A stretch of 64,000 nt of DNA. Source: JAMXLO01 sp963850535 (GTDB lineage: Bacteria; Pseudomonadota; Alphaproteobacteria; Acetobacterales; Acetobacteraceae). Positions 54,463 through 63,346 of this stretch are shown piece by piece. Made by a program: the position numbers and the translations under genes. The DNA lies in contig CAWKMC010000046.1 of assembly GCA_963850535.1 (NCBI GenBank), positions 1-64,000 on the forward strand, in the 5' to 3' direction. Each line of letters opens with the position of its first letter. Position 1 is the first letter of the stretch. Under the pieces are notes generated by a model that was not told the origin of the DNA, did no database searches, and saw only the letters and a program-made list of their open reading frames with translations.

Positions 54463-55206
54463 TCAGTGGGCGATGTATCCGCCGTCGATCACCAGTTCGG
54501 CCCCGGTGACGAATGACGCCTCGTCTGATGCGAGGAACAGAACGCCATAGGCCACCTCGATCGGCTTGCCCAACCGACGCAGCGGAGTGTCCGCAATCTT
54601 TGCATCCCGTCCCGCTGCATTCGTCGCGTTCAGCATCGGCGGCATATATCCGGGGTGCACTGAATTGACTCGCACACCCTGGGGGCCGTAGCGGCAGGCG
54701 GCAGCCTTGGTGTAGTTGCGCACCGCCGCCTTGGACGCGGCGTAGCCAGGGTGGCTCTCATCGCTAGCGACTATCCCCATGATCGATGAGATATTGACGA
54801 TCGATCCACCACCCGTTTTCGTCATCTCGTTGGCGGCGAGCTTGGTGCCGAGAAACACGCTGGTGGCGTTGACTGCCAGCAGTCGCTGCCAGCCGTCCAA
54901 CCGGTCTGCGTCGCCGACCGAACTGCCACTGATCCCCGCGTTGTTCACCAGGATGTCGAGCCTGCCATAGGCGGCAATCGCCGCGGCGAGCAGTCGCTGC
55001 CAATCGGTCTCCGACGTCACATCCGTCTGGACAAAACACGCGGTATGCTGACCGGCAGAAATGTCGGCAGCAACAGCCTCTCCCTCCTTTGCCAAGACAT
55101 CTGCGACCACAACCTTGGCACCTTCCTGCGCGAACAGCCTGGCCTCGACTTCGCCCATCCCGTGGGCACCCCCAGTGATGATCGCGACTTTGTCCTTCAG
55201 TCTCAT
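54463..55206 (-). CDS. Short-chain dehydrogenase/reductase
   Basis: Classical SDR of 247 residues: TGGAHGMG (NAD loop), NNAGISG, catalytic Ser in ISSIMGI, YAASK and the final FVTGAELVIDGGY. Likely oxidises a secondary alcohol. ATG 55204-55206 has GGGAGG upstream. First gene of a possible SDR-small subunit-GMC operon, suggesting a shared alcohol or sugar pathway. Confidence 0.92.
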   Translation of the reverse strand: MRLKDKVAIITGGAHGMGEVEARLFAQEGAKVVVADVLAKEGEAVAADISAGQHTACFVQTDVTSETDWQRLLAAAIAAYGRLDILVNNAGISGSSVGDADRLDGWQRLLAVNATSVFLGTKLAANEMTKTGGGSIVNISSIMGIVASDESHPGYAASKAAVRNYTKAAACRYGPQGVRVNSVHPGYMPPMLNATNAAGRDAKIADTPLRRLGKPIEVAYGVLFLASDEASFVTGAELVIDGGYIAH

Positions 55207-55335
55207 GGTACCTCCCGCCGAGCAGAAATACGGATCATCCAATCCAGCGCGGCGACACGCAATTGCGCTCTCTGTCTCAATTGAGGGCTTGCAATACAGC
55301 AAGTGAGCAGACATCTTTTTGTTGAGGAGGGCGAA

Positions 55336-55788
55336 ATGAGTCGCGGCCCAATCAGCACCGACAGGATCGGATCAGGTGCTCCTACGCCGCCAACTGCGCC
55401 GCAGACATTTGTCAGCGCCGCGGATCGCTCTCAACTCACGCCTGCCGCATTGGAGGCGCTTCGCGGCCTCGCACGGAGTTGGAAGCTCAGCAGCCAGGAG
55501 GCAGCGGACCTGCTAGGGGTTTCGGTCAGCACGTGGGACCGCATCCGCGCCAATACCTGGAAGCAGTCGCTGTCACAGGATCAATTGATGCGGGTGTCGG
55601 CCATGGTCGGCATCTTCAAGGGCCTCCACCTGCTGTTCGTCGATGACATGGCCGACCGCTGGGTGCGGCTGCGCAACAGCGGTCCGCTATTTCTGAACCT
55701 GACGCCGATCGAGGCGATGCATGAGGGCGGTATCCCGGCGATGCTGGAGATCCGGCGCTACGTCGATGCACTTAGAGGCGGGTTGTAG
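55336..55788 (+). CDS. Xre/MbcA/ParS-type antitoxin
   Basis: 150 residues with an HTH (SSQEAADLLGVSVSTWDRI) and the C-terminal toxin-binding region (GGIPAMLEIRRYVDAL). The GGLFLNLTP-type block (GPLFLNLTPIEAM) is typical of the Xre-MbcA-ParS family. It represses its operon and neutralises the RES toxin. ATG 55336 follows GGAGGG. Confidence 0.88.
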   Translation: MSRGPISTDRIGSGAPTPPTAPQTFVSAADRSQLTPAALEALRGLARSWKLSSQEAADLLGVSVSTWDRIRANTWKQSLSQDQLMRVSAMVGIFKGLHLLFVDDMADRWVRLRNSGPLFLNLTPIEAMHEGGIPAMLEIRRYVDALRGGL

Positions 55789-55796
55789 GGACAGAG

Positions 55797-56471
55797 GTGG
55801 CCTTTCCGGTTTCGATCCTGGCTGTACCACGCGCGGTGCGGCTGGTGGCTACGGCCCGTCTTCGCGATCCGGTGCTGCTCGGTCTGGTGTCACAACCGAT
55901 GCTGGACGATTTGGCAGAGATCGAGGGTGCGACGAGTGCGAGGCTGCACGAAGAGCGCTTCGCGGCGACCAGTTATCCAAGCCACCGGCCGCACGCCAAT
56001 TTCGTGAATGCGGCCTTCACCTATTTCCGGCCGCGGGAGATGAACCGTTTCAATGGACCTGGGCGGGGTGCCTGGTACGCCGCGTTTGCGGTCGAGACGT
56101 CATTGGCCGAAGTGTCCTGGCATATGCGCCGCGAGCTCAGCCGTGTGCAGAATTACCATGCGGTGATTGACTACGCGGAGATCTGGGCGAGCTTTGCCGG
56201 GGCGTTCGTCGACCTGCGCGAGCAGGATCCTCCGCCACCGTGCCTCGATCCCGATCCGGCGATCGGCTACCCTGCCGGCAATGCGCTTGCTGCGGAGGCA
56301 ATGGCGGTAGGCCACAATGGCATCGTGTACCCGTCGGTTCGGCATGTGGGGGGCACTTGCCTGGTGGCTCTCTGGCCGCACGCCGTGCAGTCCGTGGCGC
56401 AAGGCAGCATCTGGCGCGTGAGCTGGACCGGCGAGCCCGACCCGGTCATCCAAACCATCTGGCAAAGCTGA
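55797..56471 (+). CDS. RES-domain toxin
   Basis: 224 residues, RES fold (FNGPGRGAWYAAFAVETSLAEV with the R..E..S-type residues). Such toxins degrade NAD+ by hydrolysis or phosphorolysis. Start GTG 55797, 8 bases after the antitoxin stop. Usual partner order (antitoxin first). Confidence 0.88.
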   Translation: MAFPVSILAVPRAVRLVATARLRDPVLLGLVSQPMLDDLAEIEGATSARLHEERFAATSYPSHRPHANFVNAAFTYFRPREMNRFNGPGRGAWYAAFAVETSLAEVSWHMRRELSRVQNYHAVIDYAEIWASFAGAFVDLREQDPPPPCLDPDPAIGYPAGNALAAEAMAVGHNGIVYPSVRHVGGTCLVALWPHAVQSVAQGSIWRVSWTGEPDPVIQTIWQS

Positions 56472-56485
56472 CGGCTGGCTTGCAT

Positions 56486-58174
56486 TCACACTGAACGGAA
56501 CGTTGCCCAGACAGGCGCATGGTCGCTGGCGTCCTCCTCGCCACGCATGTCTCGATCGACGCCGGCGTCGATCAGCCGCTCCGCAGCCGGCCTGTTCAGC
56601 AGAAGAAAGTCGATGCGCAAACCAGCGTCCCGTTGCCAGCGATCCCGCTTGTAGTCCCAGAATGTATACATCGGCGCCTCAGGATGCCGGGTCCGGATTG
56701 CGTCCACCCATCCCTGGTCCAGCAGTCGTTGGAAGCACGCGCGGCTCTCGGGCTGCAGCAGCGCATTCTTTGACCAGGATTTGCTTGGATAGATGTCGCT
56801 ATCGGTTGGCACGACGTTGAAGTCACCGGCCAGCACCACGGGCGCGTTGACCGAGTAGCACTTCTTGGCGTGCGCCAGCAGGCGCTCGAACCAGGCGAGT
56901 TTGTAAGCGAACTTTGGCCCCGGCTGCGGGTTGCCATTGGGAAGATAGATCGAGGCAATCAGGAACCCCTGGATGGCCGCTTCGATATAGCGGCATTGCA
57001 GGTCTTCAGAACCGCCGGGCAGCCTGTCGCGAGTGAGTACGGGTTCACCCAGGTTGGTCAGTGTCGCCACGCCGTTGAATGATCGCTGTCCACGCCAAAC
57101 GGCATGGTAGCCAACGTCACTCAGCGCGCCGGCGGGAAATGCATCATCTGTGCATTTCAGTTCCTGCAGACACACGATGTTTGGTTGCGCGCTGCTGAGC
57201 CAGCCCACGAGATTGCGCAGCCGGCGGTTGACATTGTTGACGTTGAACGTGCCGATCTTGAGCACCTGTTCCGCACCTCGCCGGCGGAACGTCCGCACCG
57301 GTTCTGGGTGAGGTCCTGAATGCAGCTGATCGAACCGCTGGGCGAGACGATCGAGCCGCCACTCGCGCGCAAGGTTGGCCGCTTGGTTCCAGCTGGGCGT
57401 CTGCTCGGCGAGCGACGGAAGGGGAGCCGTCGGGTCCATCGTGGCAATACGCTGGTAAAGTCGCAGATCTTTCGCCTGCGACGCGAAGCGCCCGTCCGCC
57501 AGTGCAGCTTCCAGACTTCCATAGCGGGCAAGCAGCGCGGCGGCCCCCTTCGGCCCGATCCCCGAAGCTCCAGGGATTTTGTCGGAAGGATCACCGCGCA
57601 AAGCGATGAAGTCCGGCACTTGTTGCGGTGCCACGCCGTAACGCTGACGGACCTCCGTTGGGCCGATCCGATCCAGTGCGCCGCCTTTCACCGGATATAG
57701 GATCGTGGTGGCAGCGGACGCCAGTTGGAACGCGTCTCGGTCGCCGCTGGCGACCAGAACCTTGCCGCCAGCGCGCTCCTCCTGGACTGCCGCCGCGGCC
57801 AGAAAATCATCGGCCTCGAAGCCTGCGGCCTTTGCATTGGCAAAGCCCCAGGCTGAGACCAGCTCCGGCAAAATCGCCAACTGCTCAAGCAAATCCGCGT
57901 CGAACTGCCGGCCACTCTGATACTGGGGAAAGAGTCGCTGCCGGAAGTTGGGCGCTGTCAGCGTGTCCCAACCGACCAACACGGCACGGGGCTGCTCCGT
58001 TTCATACAAGCGGAGCAGAACATTCGCGAAACCGACGATCGCGCCTCCAGCTTTGTTGTCGGCACGCCTGATAGATTTCGGCAGCGCATGATAGGATCGA
58101 TGCGTAAACAAATCGCCGTCGATAACGAGTAGAGGTCGATCGGAGGAGTTGGCTGCACCGCGAGAAGCAGTCAT
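56486..58174 (-). CDS. Fused 5'-3' exonuclease and exonuclease III/AP endonuclease
   Basis: Residues 1-290 form a PolA-type 5'-3' exonuclease (LLVIDGDLFTHRSYHAL, GFEADDFLAAAAV, GDRDAFQL, GDPSDKIPGASGIGPKGAAALL). From about 308 the protein reads as Xth/ExoIII: KIGTFNVNNVNRRL, VCLQELKC, LAGDFNVVP, RIDFLLL and SDHAPVWATF. Two repair nucleases are joined by a linker of about 20 residues. A GTG at the junction (VLKIGTFNV) could also start Xth alone, so a missed stop or an indel is an alternative. ATG 58172-58174 overlaps the DUF6328 stop. Confidence 0.85.
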   Translation of the reverse strand: MTASRGAANSSDRPLLVIDGDLFTHRSYHALPKSIRRADNKAGGAIVGFANVLLRLYETEQPRAVLVGWDTLTAPNFRQRLFPQYQSGRQFDADLLEQLAILPELVSAWGFANAKAAGFEADDFLAAAAVQEERAGGKVLVASGDRDAFQLASAATTILYPVKGGALDRIGPTEVRQRYGVAPQQVPDFIALRGDPSDKIPGASGIGPKGAAALLARYGSLEAALADGRFASQAKDLRLYQRIATMDPTAPLPSLAEQTPSWNQAANLAREWRLDRLAQRFDQLHSGPHPEPVRTFRRRGAEQVLKIGTFNVNNVNRRLRNLVGWLSSAQPNIVCLQELKCTDDAFPAGALSDVGYHAVWRGQRSFNGVATLTNLGEPVLTRDRLPGGSEDLQCRYIEAAIQGFLIASIYLPNGNPQPGPKFAYKLAWFERLLAHAKKCYSVNAPVVLAGDFNVVPTDSDIYPSKSWSKNALLQPESRACFQRLLDQGWVDAIRTRHPEAPMYTFWDYKRDRWQRDAGLRIDFLLLNRPAAERLIDAGVDRDMRGEEDASDHAPVWATFRSV

Positions 58175-58545
58175 CGGACGGCCCATTCAACGTGTCGGAA
58201 TCGATGAACGATACCCAAGAGCATCGCTCTATCAAGGGCGATCGCGAATGGCAGCAATGCCGCAGCTGCGCACTTTCCTGTCAGCACCTGCATGCGGCCG
58301 GTGCTCTCGCCCCGGTCCACGATGCGATGATACGCGGATGGTGCAATCAGCAGGCCAGTGCTCAGCACCATCAGTCCCAATGCGACCCCGTTGATGCACC
58401 GCGCTGCCGCGGGCAACGAGGCAAAGCGCTCCTGGAAGACACTGTGAAATTGGAAGCCGAGGAGGATCTGGGCTCCGAGTATCAGTGTGCGCGTCTCATC
58501 GAGCGCCGTCTTCACTTTGCCGCTTAGCGCCATACCGGCGTCCAC
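58171..58545 (-). CDS. DUF6328 membrane protein
   Basis: 124 residues with LDETRTLILGAQILLGFQFHSVF (family block), a span around INGVALGLMVLSTGLLIAP, and another at the end. DUF6328 proteins usually run longer, so the C-terminus may be shortened by an indel. Overlaps the nuclease gene (ATGA). Role unknown. Confidence 0.7.
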   Translation of the reverse strand: MDAGMALSGKVKTALDETRTLILGAQILLGFQFHSVFQERFASLPAAARCINGVALGLMVLSTGLLIAPSAYHRIVDRGESTGRMQVLTGKCAAAALLPFAIALDRAMLLGIVHRFRHVEWAVR

Positions 58546-58689
58546 GATGTGTCACACGATGTGGAAGCGAAACGCGTTGGGGCAGCGCTCGTTGCAAAGA
58601 TCCTGCGAGCCTCTGCTCGAGGCGGCCGGAGGTGAAGGTGATTGCGAGTGGACGCCGTGCACTTGCATCGTCGGTGCCCTGGTTTGACC

Positions 58690-58941
58690 ATGCCGGACGT
58701 GTGGAACGAGCCGTATCTCGAGACATGTTGTCGATCCGCCCTGCATCGGCTGGTATTGAGCGGCCCCATCGGCCGCCCTATGGCGATGAAGGACGGCCAA
58801 TGCTTGGCGAGGCTCGCCGAAATGGGTTGCGCTGAGATCCGCTTGGACGGCCGTTATGGCGCGACGGAGCGGGGCCGTTGGCGCCATGCCCGGGAGGTGC
58901 TTCGCCGCGAGAACCCGGCAAGCACCAGCGAAAATCGGTGA
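58690..58941 (+). CDS. Small hypothetical protein
   Basis: 83 residues from ATG 58690 (an in-frame TTG lies at 58642): MPDVWNEPYLETCCRSALHR, RPMAMKDGQCLARLAEMG, IRLDGRYGATERG. The regular helix-strand pattern suggests a real, DNA-binding-like small protein, but no family is recognised. Between a DUF6328 gene and a phage remnant. Confidence 0.4.
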   Translation: MPDVWNEPYLETCCRSALHRLVLSGPIGRPMAMKDGQCLARLAEMGCAEIRLDGRYGATERGRWRHAREVLRRENPASTSENR

Positions 58942-58952
58942 TCCGCGGCCGT

Positions 58953-59261
58953 TCAGCCTGCAACGAGCGCCCAGGTTCGAAGACGCTGATAGTTGCGTGC
59001 ACACTCCGCCCGCGCCCGTTCCGCTGCATTCCCCGCAGATGCTGTCATCCGTGCCCACTCGCCGAGTTGTTCGACGGTCCGTGGTCGCGCCGGCGGCTTG
59101 GGAAACAGAACGCCGGCAGGGCAGGATGCCGGCAGATCTGCCGGCATGGGCGAGCGAGACGGCGCTGGATCCGGAGGCTTCGCGCATGATGCGAGCGCGA
59201 ACATCATGAGGCTCAAGAGCCGCAATGATGGCAGCGATAGCGGCACCGGGTGAAGGCTCAC
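58953..59261 (-). CDS. Rz1-like outer-membrane lipoprotein (o-spanin-like)
   Basis: 102 residues; signal with lipobox LASC (LMMFALASCAKPPDPAP), then a proline-rich stretch and a short helix (AERARAECARNYQRL). This is the layout of Rz1-type spanins that fuse the outer membrane during lysis. It overlaps the previous gene by 4 bases. Confidence 0.62.
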   Translation of the reverse strand: MSLHPVPLSLPSLRLLSLMMFALASCAKPPDPAPSRSPMPADLPASCPAGVLFPKPPARPRTVEQLGEWARMTASAGNAAERARAECARNYQRLRTWALVAG

Positions 59262-59698
59262 CTGCGGCCGCCCGCGAGCGGCACATTGCTTGCCCGCGTG
59301 ATGGCGTTCATATCACTGCGCAGTTCGATGGCCTGGCGTTCCATCCCGGTGATGCGTGCTTCAAAGCCGGCGAGGCGCGAGTCCGTGTCTATCAGTCGAC
59401 GCTCGGCTTGGTCCAAACGTGCGCGCGTGTCCGGCAGCGAATTGAGTTGCTGACGCATGTCAGTGATGCCGACCGTTATGGTCTGGCGTACTTCGCCGAT
59501 CTGCTGGCTGACATTCGACTGCAACTCGGCCAGCCGCCGCTCATTGTCGCTGCCGCGCTGCGCATTGACCACGAACCAGTAAACCAGCGCGCTCAGCAGC
59601 GCGACCACCTGCACCCCCTGCAGGATTGCCGCGAAACTGAATTCCCATGTCAGGCGAACCGAGCGACCGGACGCATCGCTGCTATTGCTCTCAGTCAT
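59258..59698 (-). CDS. Membrane-anchored coiled-coil phage protein (i-spanin-like)
   Basis: 146 residues from ATG 59696-59698: one span (AAILQGVQVVALLSALVYWF) followed by a long coiled coil (NERRLAELQSNVSQQIG to about residue 120). This matches an inner-membrane spanin or similar lysis protein; same topology as the 32579-32962 protein of the other element, though the sequences are not obviously alike. Confidence 0.65.
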   Translation of the reverse strand: MTESNSSDASGRSVRLTWEFSFAAILQGVQVVALLSALVYWFVVNAQRGSDNERRLAELQSNVSQQIGEVRQTITVGITDMRQQLNSLPDTRARLDQAERRLIDTDSRLAGFEARITGMERQAIELRSDMNAITRASNVPLAGGRR

Positions 59699-59819
59699 CA
59701 ATGAGCCCCATCGGCACCGACCCGTTGGCGGGCGGAGTGGTTCGAGCACGACGTCGACGCTCGCAGAGGGACGCCCGGTGGCCCGCGCCCGTGGCGCGAC
59801 CTGGGTCTGACAACAACGG

Positions 59820-60056
59820 CTAGAGAAGAGAACTGGTGGCGATTTCTCCCCCGCTGCCAGTGGCGACGCAAAGGATCCGACCGCCATCCGATGCCGAGAC
59901 CATCATCATGTCGCCCTCGCTCAGCATGTCGGCAGCATCTGCGAAGAAGTCCACTGCCTGAACATGGGAGAGCGGATCCTTGCCTGACTTGTAGTGCCAC
60001 AGCGTGAAGCCATTGGCGTACGCAAGGACTGACAGGTTACGGATCGCGAAGGCCAT
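59820..60056 (-). CDS. Small phage-associated protein
   Basis: 78 residues: RNLSVLAYANGFTLWHYKS, then FFADAADMLSEGDMMMVSASDGG. This pattern recurs in small proteins next to phage structural genes. GGAG precedes the ATG. Function not known; possibly decoration or tail accessory. Confidence 0.65.
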   Translation of the reverse strand: MAFAIRNLSVLAYANGFTLWHYKSGKDPLSHVQAVDFFADAADMLSEGDMMMVSASDGGRILCVATGSGGEIATSSLL

Positions 60057-60336
60057 TGGTCCGGAACTCCTTCGGGCAAAAAGAAAGGGCCACCGCGGAT
60101 CGCAGCAGCCCTGAAGTTCGAGGAGAAGAAAGGTCAACGAGCGCACTTGGCCCGTTGACATGGACAGACTAAGGGGAGCGCAGTCGGTTTGTCAATGATT
60201 TTTTTCCTAACGCTGCCTCCACAAAGCGGCAATTCCCCGGTAACGCCCTGTCCAGACCTGAATTTTAACGGATCACAGTCCTATCACGGACTTAGCCTGG
60301 CATTTGGGTGCCACGCCCAGACGCCGCCGTTTGGCG

Positions 60337-61293
60337 TCATTCCTGCAGCGACACCCCAAGCGCATCCAACAGAAAACTGGTGCCGTGCTCGCGCGATCCG
60401 GCATCATCGTAGCCGTCCAGGAAGGCGCCCTGCTCCGTCACCATCAGCGTAGTCCTGTTGTTCTCGGCCTTCAACTGCATGGTCGCGAGCGATACCGAGA
60501 TCTTCTTGTCATCGAGGTGCATCACATAGCTGTAGACTAGCCGTTCGTCGGCGATGACATCGTGATACGTGGCATCGAAGGTGGAAACGACACCGCCTTC
60601 CCAGCATCCCTTCAAGCGCTCCGTGCCGCCGACGCGCACATCCATATGACGTTCGAGCAGTTCCCAGCGCCCGGGCGTGCCGCTGAACCATTTTGCCTTC
60701 GCAGTTTCATCGGTCAGCGCGCGCCACACCCGCGCCACCGGTGCCTGGTATGTCCGTTCGACACGAAAGCTGGCATGTACCACGGAACGCAAGTTCATCC
60801 CGGCCCCACCCTGCATTCGCACGACCTCTTTTTCCAATTTGTCCAGCGTGCTGCGCCAGCCGTCCGGCGCGCCCTTCACCATCCACGCCACCGATGCATC
60901 TCGCAGCGTGTAGGTCTGCACCACGTCCATGCGCGTGCCGCCGAGTTCATCGGCAAAGTCCACTTCGGTATATGCATCGAACAGCAGCGTGCCATTGCGG
61001 TCGCTGATCTGCATGTCGATCACGAGGCGCCGCTGCGGCGCTATCTCGACGAAGCGGCCACGGATCAAGTGTTCCTCGCCAGTCGGCGCGAGCATGTTGA
61101 GCTCGAACGGGCCACCCACTCGCAGCTCAATCCTGGCGTTCGGTATGGTGAATGTCTCCGGACTGAACCAGCGCTTCACGTGTTCGGCTGAGCTCCATGC
61201 CCTGAATACTGTCTCGCGTCGTGCATGGAACACGCGCGACAACCTGAGAGGCGTCGGTTCGTGCTGTCTCGTGTCAGTCGGCTGAGCCATCAT
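60337..61293 (-). CDS. Double SRPBCC/AHSA1-domain protein
   Basis: 318 residues made of two AHSA1-like SRPBCC domains (about 15-160 and 170-310); each has the arrival block (VFHARRETVFRAWSSAEHVKRWF; ERTYQAPVARVWRALTDETAKAKWF) and the VGGPFE/VGGTER strand. They bind hydrophobic ligands in a cavity. The gene overlaps the ArsR gene and is presumably its target. Domain duplication in one chain is less common than single-domain partners. Confidence 0.85.
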   Translation of the reverse strand: MMAQPTDTRQHEPTPLRLSRVFHARRETVFRAWSSAEHVKRWFSPETFTIPNARIELRVGGPFELNMLAPTGEEHLIRGRFVEIAPQRRLVIDMQISDRNGTLLFDAYTEVDFADELGGTRMDVVQTYTLRDASVAWMVKGAPDGWRSTLDKLEKEVVRMQGGAGMNLRSVVHASFRVERTYQAPVARVWRALTDETAKAKWFSGTPGRWELLERHMDVRVGGTERLKGCWEGGVVSTFDATYHDVIADERLVYSYVMHLDDKKISVSLATMQLKAENNRTTLMVTEQGAFLDGYDDAGSREHGTSFLLDALGVSLQE

Positions 61294-61627
61294 GGTCTCC
61301 TTCTTCCAGCGAATTCAGGTACTCGCCCAGCCGATCGAGCCGGAGTTCCCACTCGGTCCGCCTGGCAGCGATCCACAGCTCGGCCAGGCTGAGTGCCTTC
61401 GGCTCTATGGCGCAGGTCCGCACGCGTCCGATCTTCTCGGACCGCACCAGCCCCGCCGCTTCCAGCACACCGAGGTGCTGCATGGCCGCGGACAACGACA
61501 TCGGCAACGGTCGCGCCAGCTCACTCACTGGCGCCGGTCCACGACTCAGTCGCTCGACGATCGCGCGCCGCGCCGGGTCGGCAAGGGCATGGAACAGCCG
61601 ATCCAGCTCGGCCGATTGGTTAAGCAT
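61274..61627 (-). CDS. ArsR-family regulator
   Basis: 117 residues, winged helix: FHALADPARRAIVERLSRGPAPVSELARPLPMSLSAAMQHLGVLE. No metal-binding ELCVCDL motif, so it belongs to the SRPBCC-linked ArsR group and senses something other than metals. Overlaps the SRPBCC gene by 20 bases; autoregulation likely. Confidence 0.9.
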   Translation of the reverse strand: MLNQSAELDRLFHALADPARRAIVERLSRGPAPVSELARPLPMSLSAAMQHLGVLEAAGLVRSEKIGRVRTCAIEPKALSLAELWIAARRTEWELRLDRLGEYLNSLEEGDHDGSAD

Positions 61628-61912
61628 GTGCTTAAGTAACTGCGGGCCAATGGTAAAGCAATAGCCTAACTATTCTCGTGCACGCACGTCGGCGTGAATT
61701 GCCACGGGATCGCTGGGAATCGTGACGTCGTGTCGTAAGAAACCCGCTTCTCAGATGCGCCAGTGGAAATCCAACGGCCGAGGCGCGTAGACTTCCTTTT
61801 CGAATGCGCCGGAGGTGCCAATCGCTTTTCCTGCCTTTTGGACCCCCTGAGATCTGTTAGAACGTATGCCTTCTTGCCCTTTCTCACCGTTGCACTCGCA
61901 TCCTTGGTCGAA

Positions 61913-63346
61913 ATGAAGCGCTCACCTGTGATACCAGTCATATTGTCCGGCGGCTCCGGTACGCGCCTCTGGCCTGTTTCGCGCGAATCGTTTCCCAAGC
62001 AGTTGTGGCCCTTGGTCTCCGAACGCACCTTGCTGCAGGAGACGGTCCTGCGGGCCCATGGTGATAGCTTCGCGGCACCGATCGTCGTCGCCAACCAGGA
62101 ACACCGGTTCCTGATAGCCGAGCAACTGCGGGCCGCCGGAATATCGTCGCCACGAATTCTGCTCGAGCCGGTCGGCCGCAACTCGGCCCCGGCGATTGCG
62201 GCCGCCGCCATATTGGTTGCCGAGCAGGATCCGGATGCCATTCTTTGGCTGCTTGCCGCCGACCACGCAATCACCGACACCGGAGCACTCCACGCAGATC
62301 TCGCCACCGCCGCAGTAGCCGCCCGCACCGGCCGGATTGTCACCTTCGGTATGCGGCCCACTGCCCCGGAGACCGGCTATGGCTACATCGCCATGGGCGC
62401 GCCGTTGGCGGACGCCGAGGGCGCGTATGAAGTCGCCGAATTCATCGAAAAGCCCGACGCCAACAAGGCGGTGCGACTGGCAACCGACGGGCGGCATCTG
62501 TGGAATTCTGGCATGTTCGTCTTCTCTGCGCGGACACTGCTCGAAGAGCTGGAAGCCTACGCGCCCGACGTGCTGCGTGCCGTGGGCGAGGCGGTGGCCG
62601 AGCGGACTTCCGACCTCGACTTCATTCGTCTCGGCGTGAAGGCGTTCGTCGCCAGCCCCTCGATCAGCCTGGACTACGCCATAGCCGAGAAATCCAAGCG
62701 CGCCGCCGTGGTGCCAGCCGATATCGGCTGGTCGGATGTCGGAAGCTGGGGGGCGCTGTGGGAACTCGGCAACAAAGACGCCGCCGGCAATGTGGCGATC
62801 GGCGACGTGCTGCTGGAGAACGCCCGCAACTGCTACGTCCGTAGCGATGGCATGCTGGCTACCGTGGTGGGGCTCGAAGACGCCGTGGTTGTGGTCACCG
62901 AGGATGCCGTGCTGGCCATGCACCGTGACCATGCACAGGACGTGAAGAAGATTGTCGACAGGCTGAAAGCCGGCGGCCGCCATGAGGCGGTTGCACACAA
63001 TCGCATCTATCGGCCTTGGGGTTTCTACGAGACGCTGATCCTGGGTGACCGCTTCCAGGTCAAGCGCATCGTGGTCTCACCGGGTTGCAAGCTGTCGCTG
63101 CAGAAGCACCACCACCGCGCCGAGCACTGGGTGGTTGTAAATGGCACGGCGATCGTGACACGCGACAACGAGACGCTGCTGATCCGCGAGAATGAGAGCA
63201 TCTACCTGCCGCTAGGTTGCGTGCATCGCCTCGACAACCCAGGCAAGATCCCGCTGACGCTGATCGAGGTTCAGTCCGGCGCGTATCTTGGCGAGGACGA
63301 CATCGTCCGGCTGGACGACATCTACAACCGCAGTTCGTCCGACTGA
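61913..63346 (+). CDS. Mannose-1-phosphate guanylyltransferase/mannose-6-phosphate isomerase
   Basis: 477 residues. Nucleotidyltransferase domain with LSGGSGTRLWPVSRESFPKQ, GRNSAPAIAAA, and EKPDANKA; C-terminal cupin phosphomannose isomerase (LSLQKHHHRAEHWVVV, HRLDNPG). It makes GDP-mannose for surface polysaccharide (ManC/XanB type). ATG 61913 is preferred to upstream starts because MKRSPVIPVILSGG begins the family. Confidence 0.93.
   Translation: MKRSPVIPVILSGGSGTRLWPVSRESFPKQLWPLVSERTLLQETVLRAHGDSFAAPIVVANQEHRFLIAEQLRAAGISSPRILLEPVGRNSAPAIAAAAILVAEQDPDAILWLLAADHAITDTGALHADLATAAVAARTGRIVTFGMRPTAPETGYGYIAMGAPLADAEGAYEVAEFIEKPDANKAVRLATDGRHLWNSGMFVFSARTLLEELEAYAPDVLRAVGEAVAERTSDLDFIRLGVKAFVASPSISLDYAIAEKSKRAAVVPADIGWSDVGSWGALWELGNKDAAGNVAIGDVLLENARNCYVRSDGMLATVVGLEDAVVVVTEDAVLAMHRDHAQDVKKIVDRLKAGGRHEAVAHNRIYRPWGFYETLILGDRFQVKRIVVSPGCKLSLQKHHHRAEHWVVVNGTAIVTRDNETLLIRENESIYLPLGCVHRLDNPGKIPLTLIEVQSGAYLGEDDIVRLDDIYNRSSSD

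Larger units (their letters stand above)
58953..60056 (-). mobile_element. Phage lysis-module remnant
   Basis: Three small minus-strand genes (a 78-residue phage protein, a membrane-anchored coiled coil and an overlapping lipoprotein) form a lysis-type block without integrase or structural genes. It is separate from the tRNA-Asn element. Confidence 0.6.

Noticed and set aside
58552..59286. 244-residue minus-strand open frame
   Set aside because: Overlaps the lipoprotein gene in another frame, Arg/Ala-rich, no domain.
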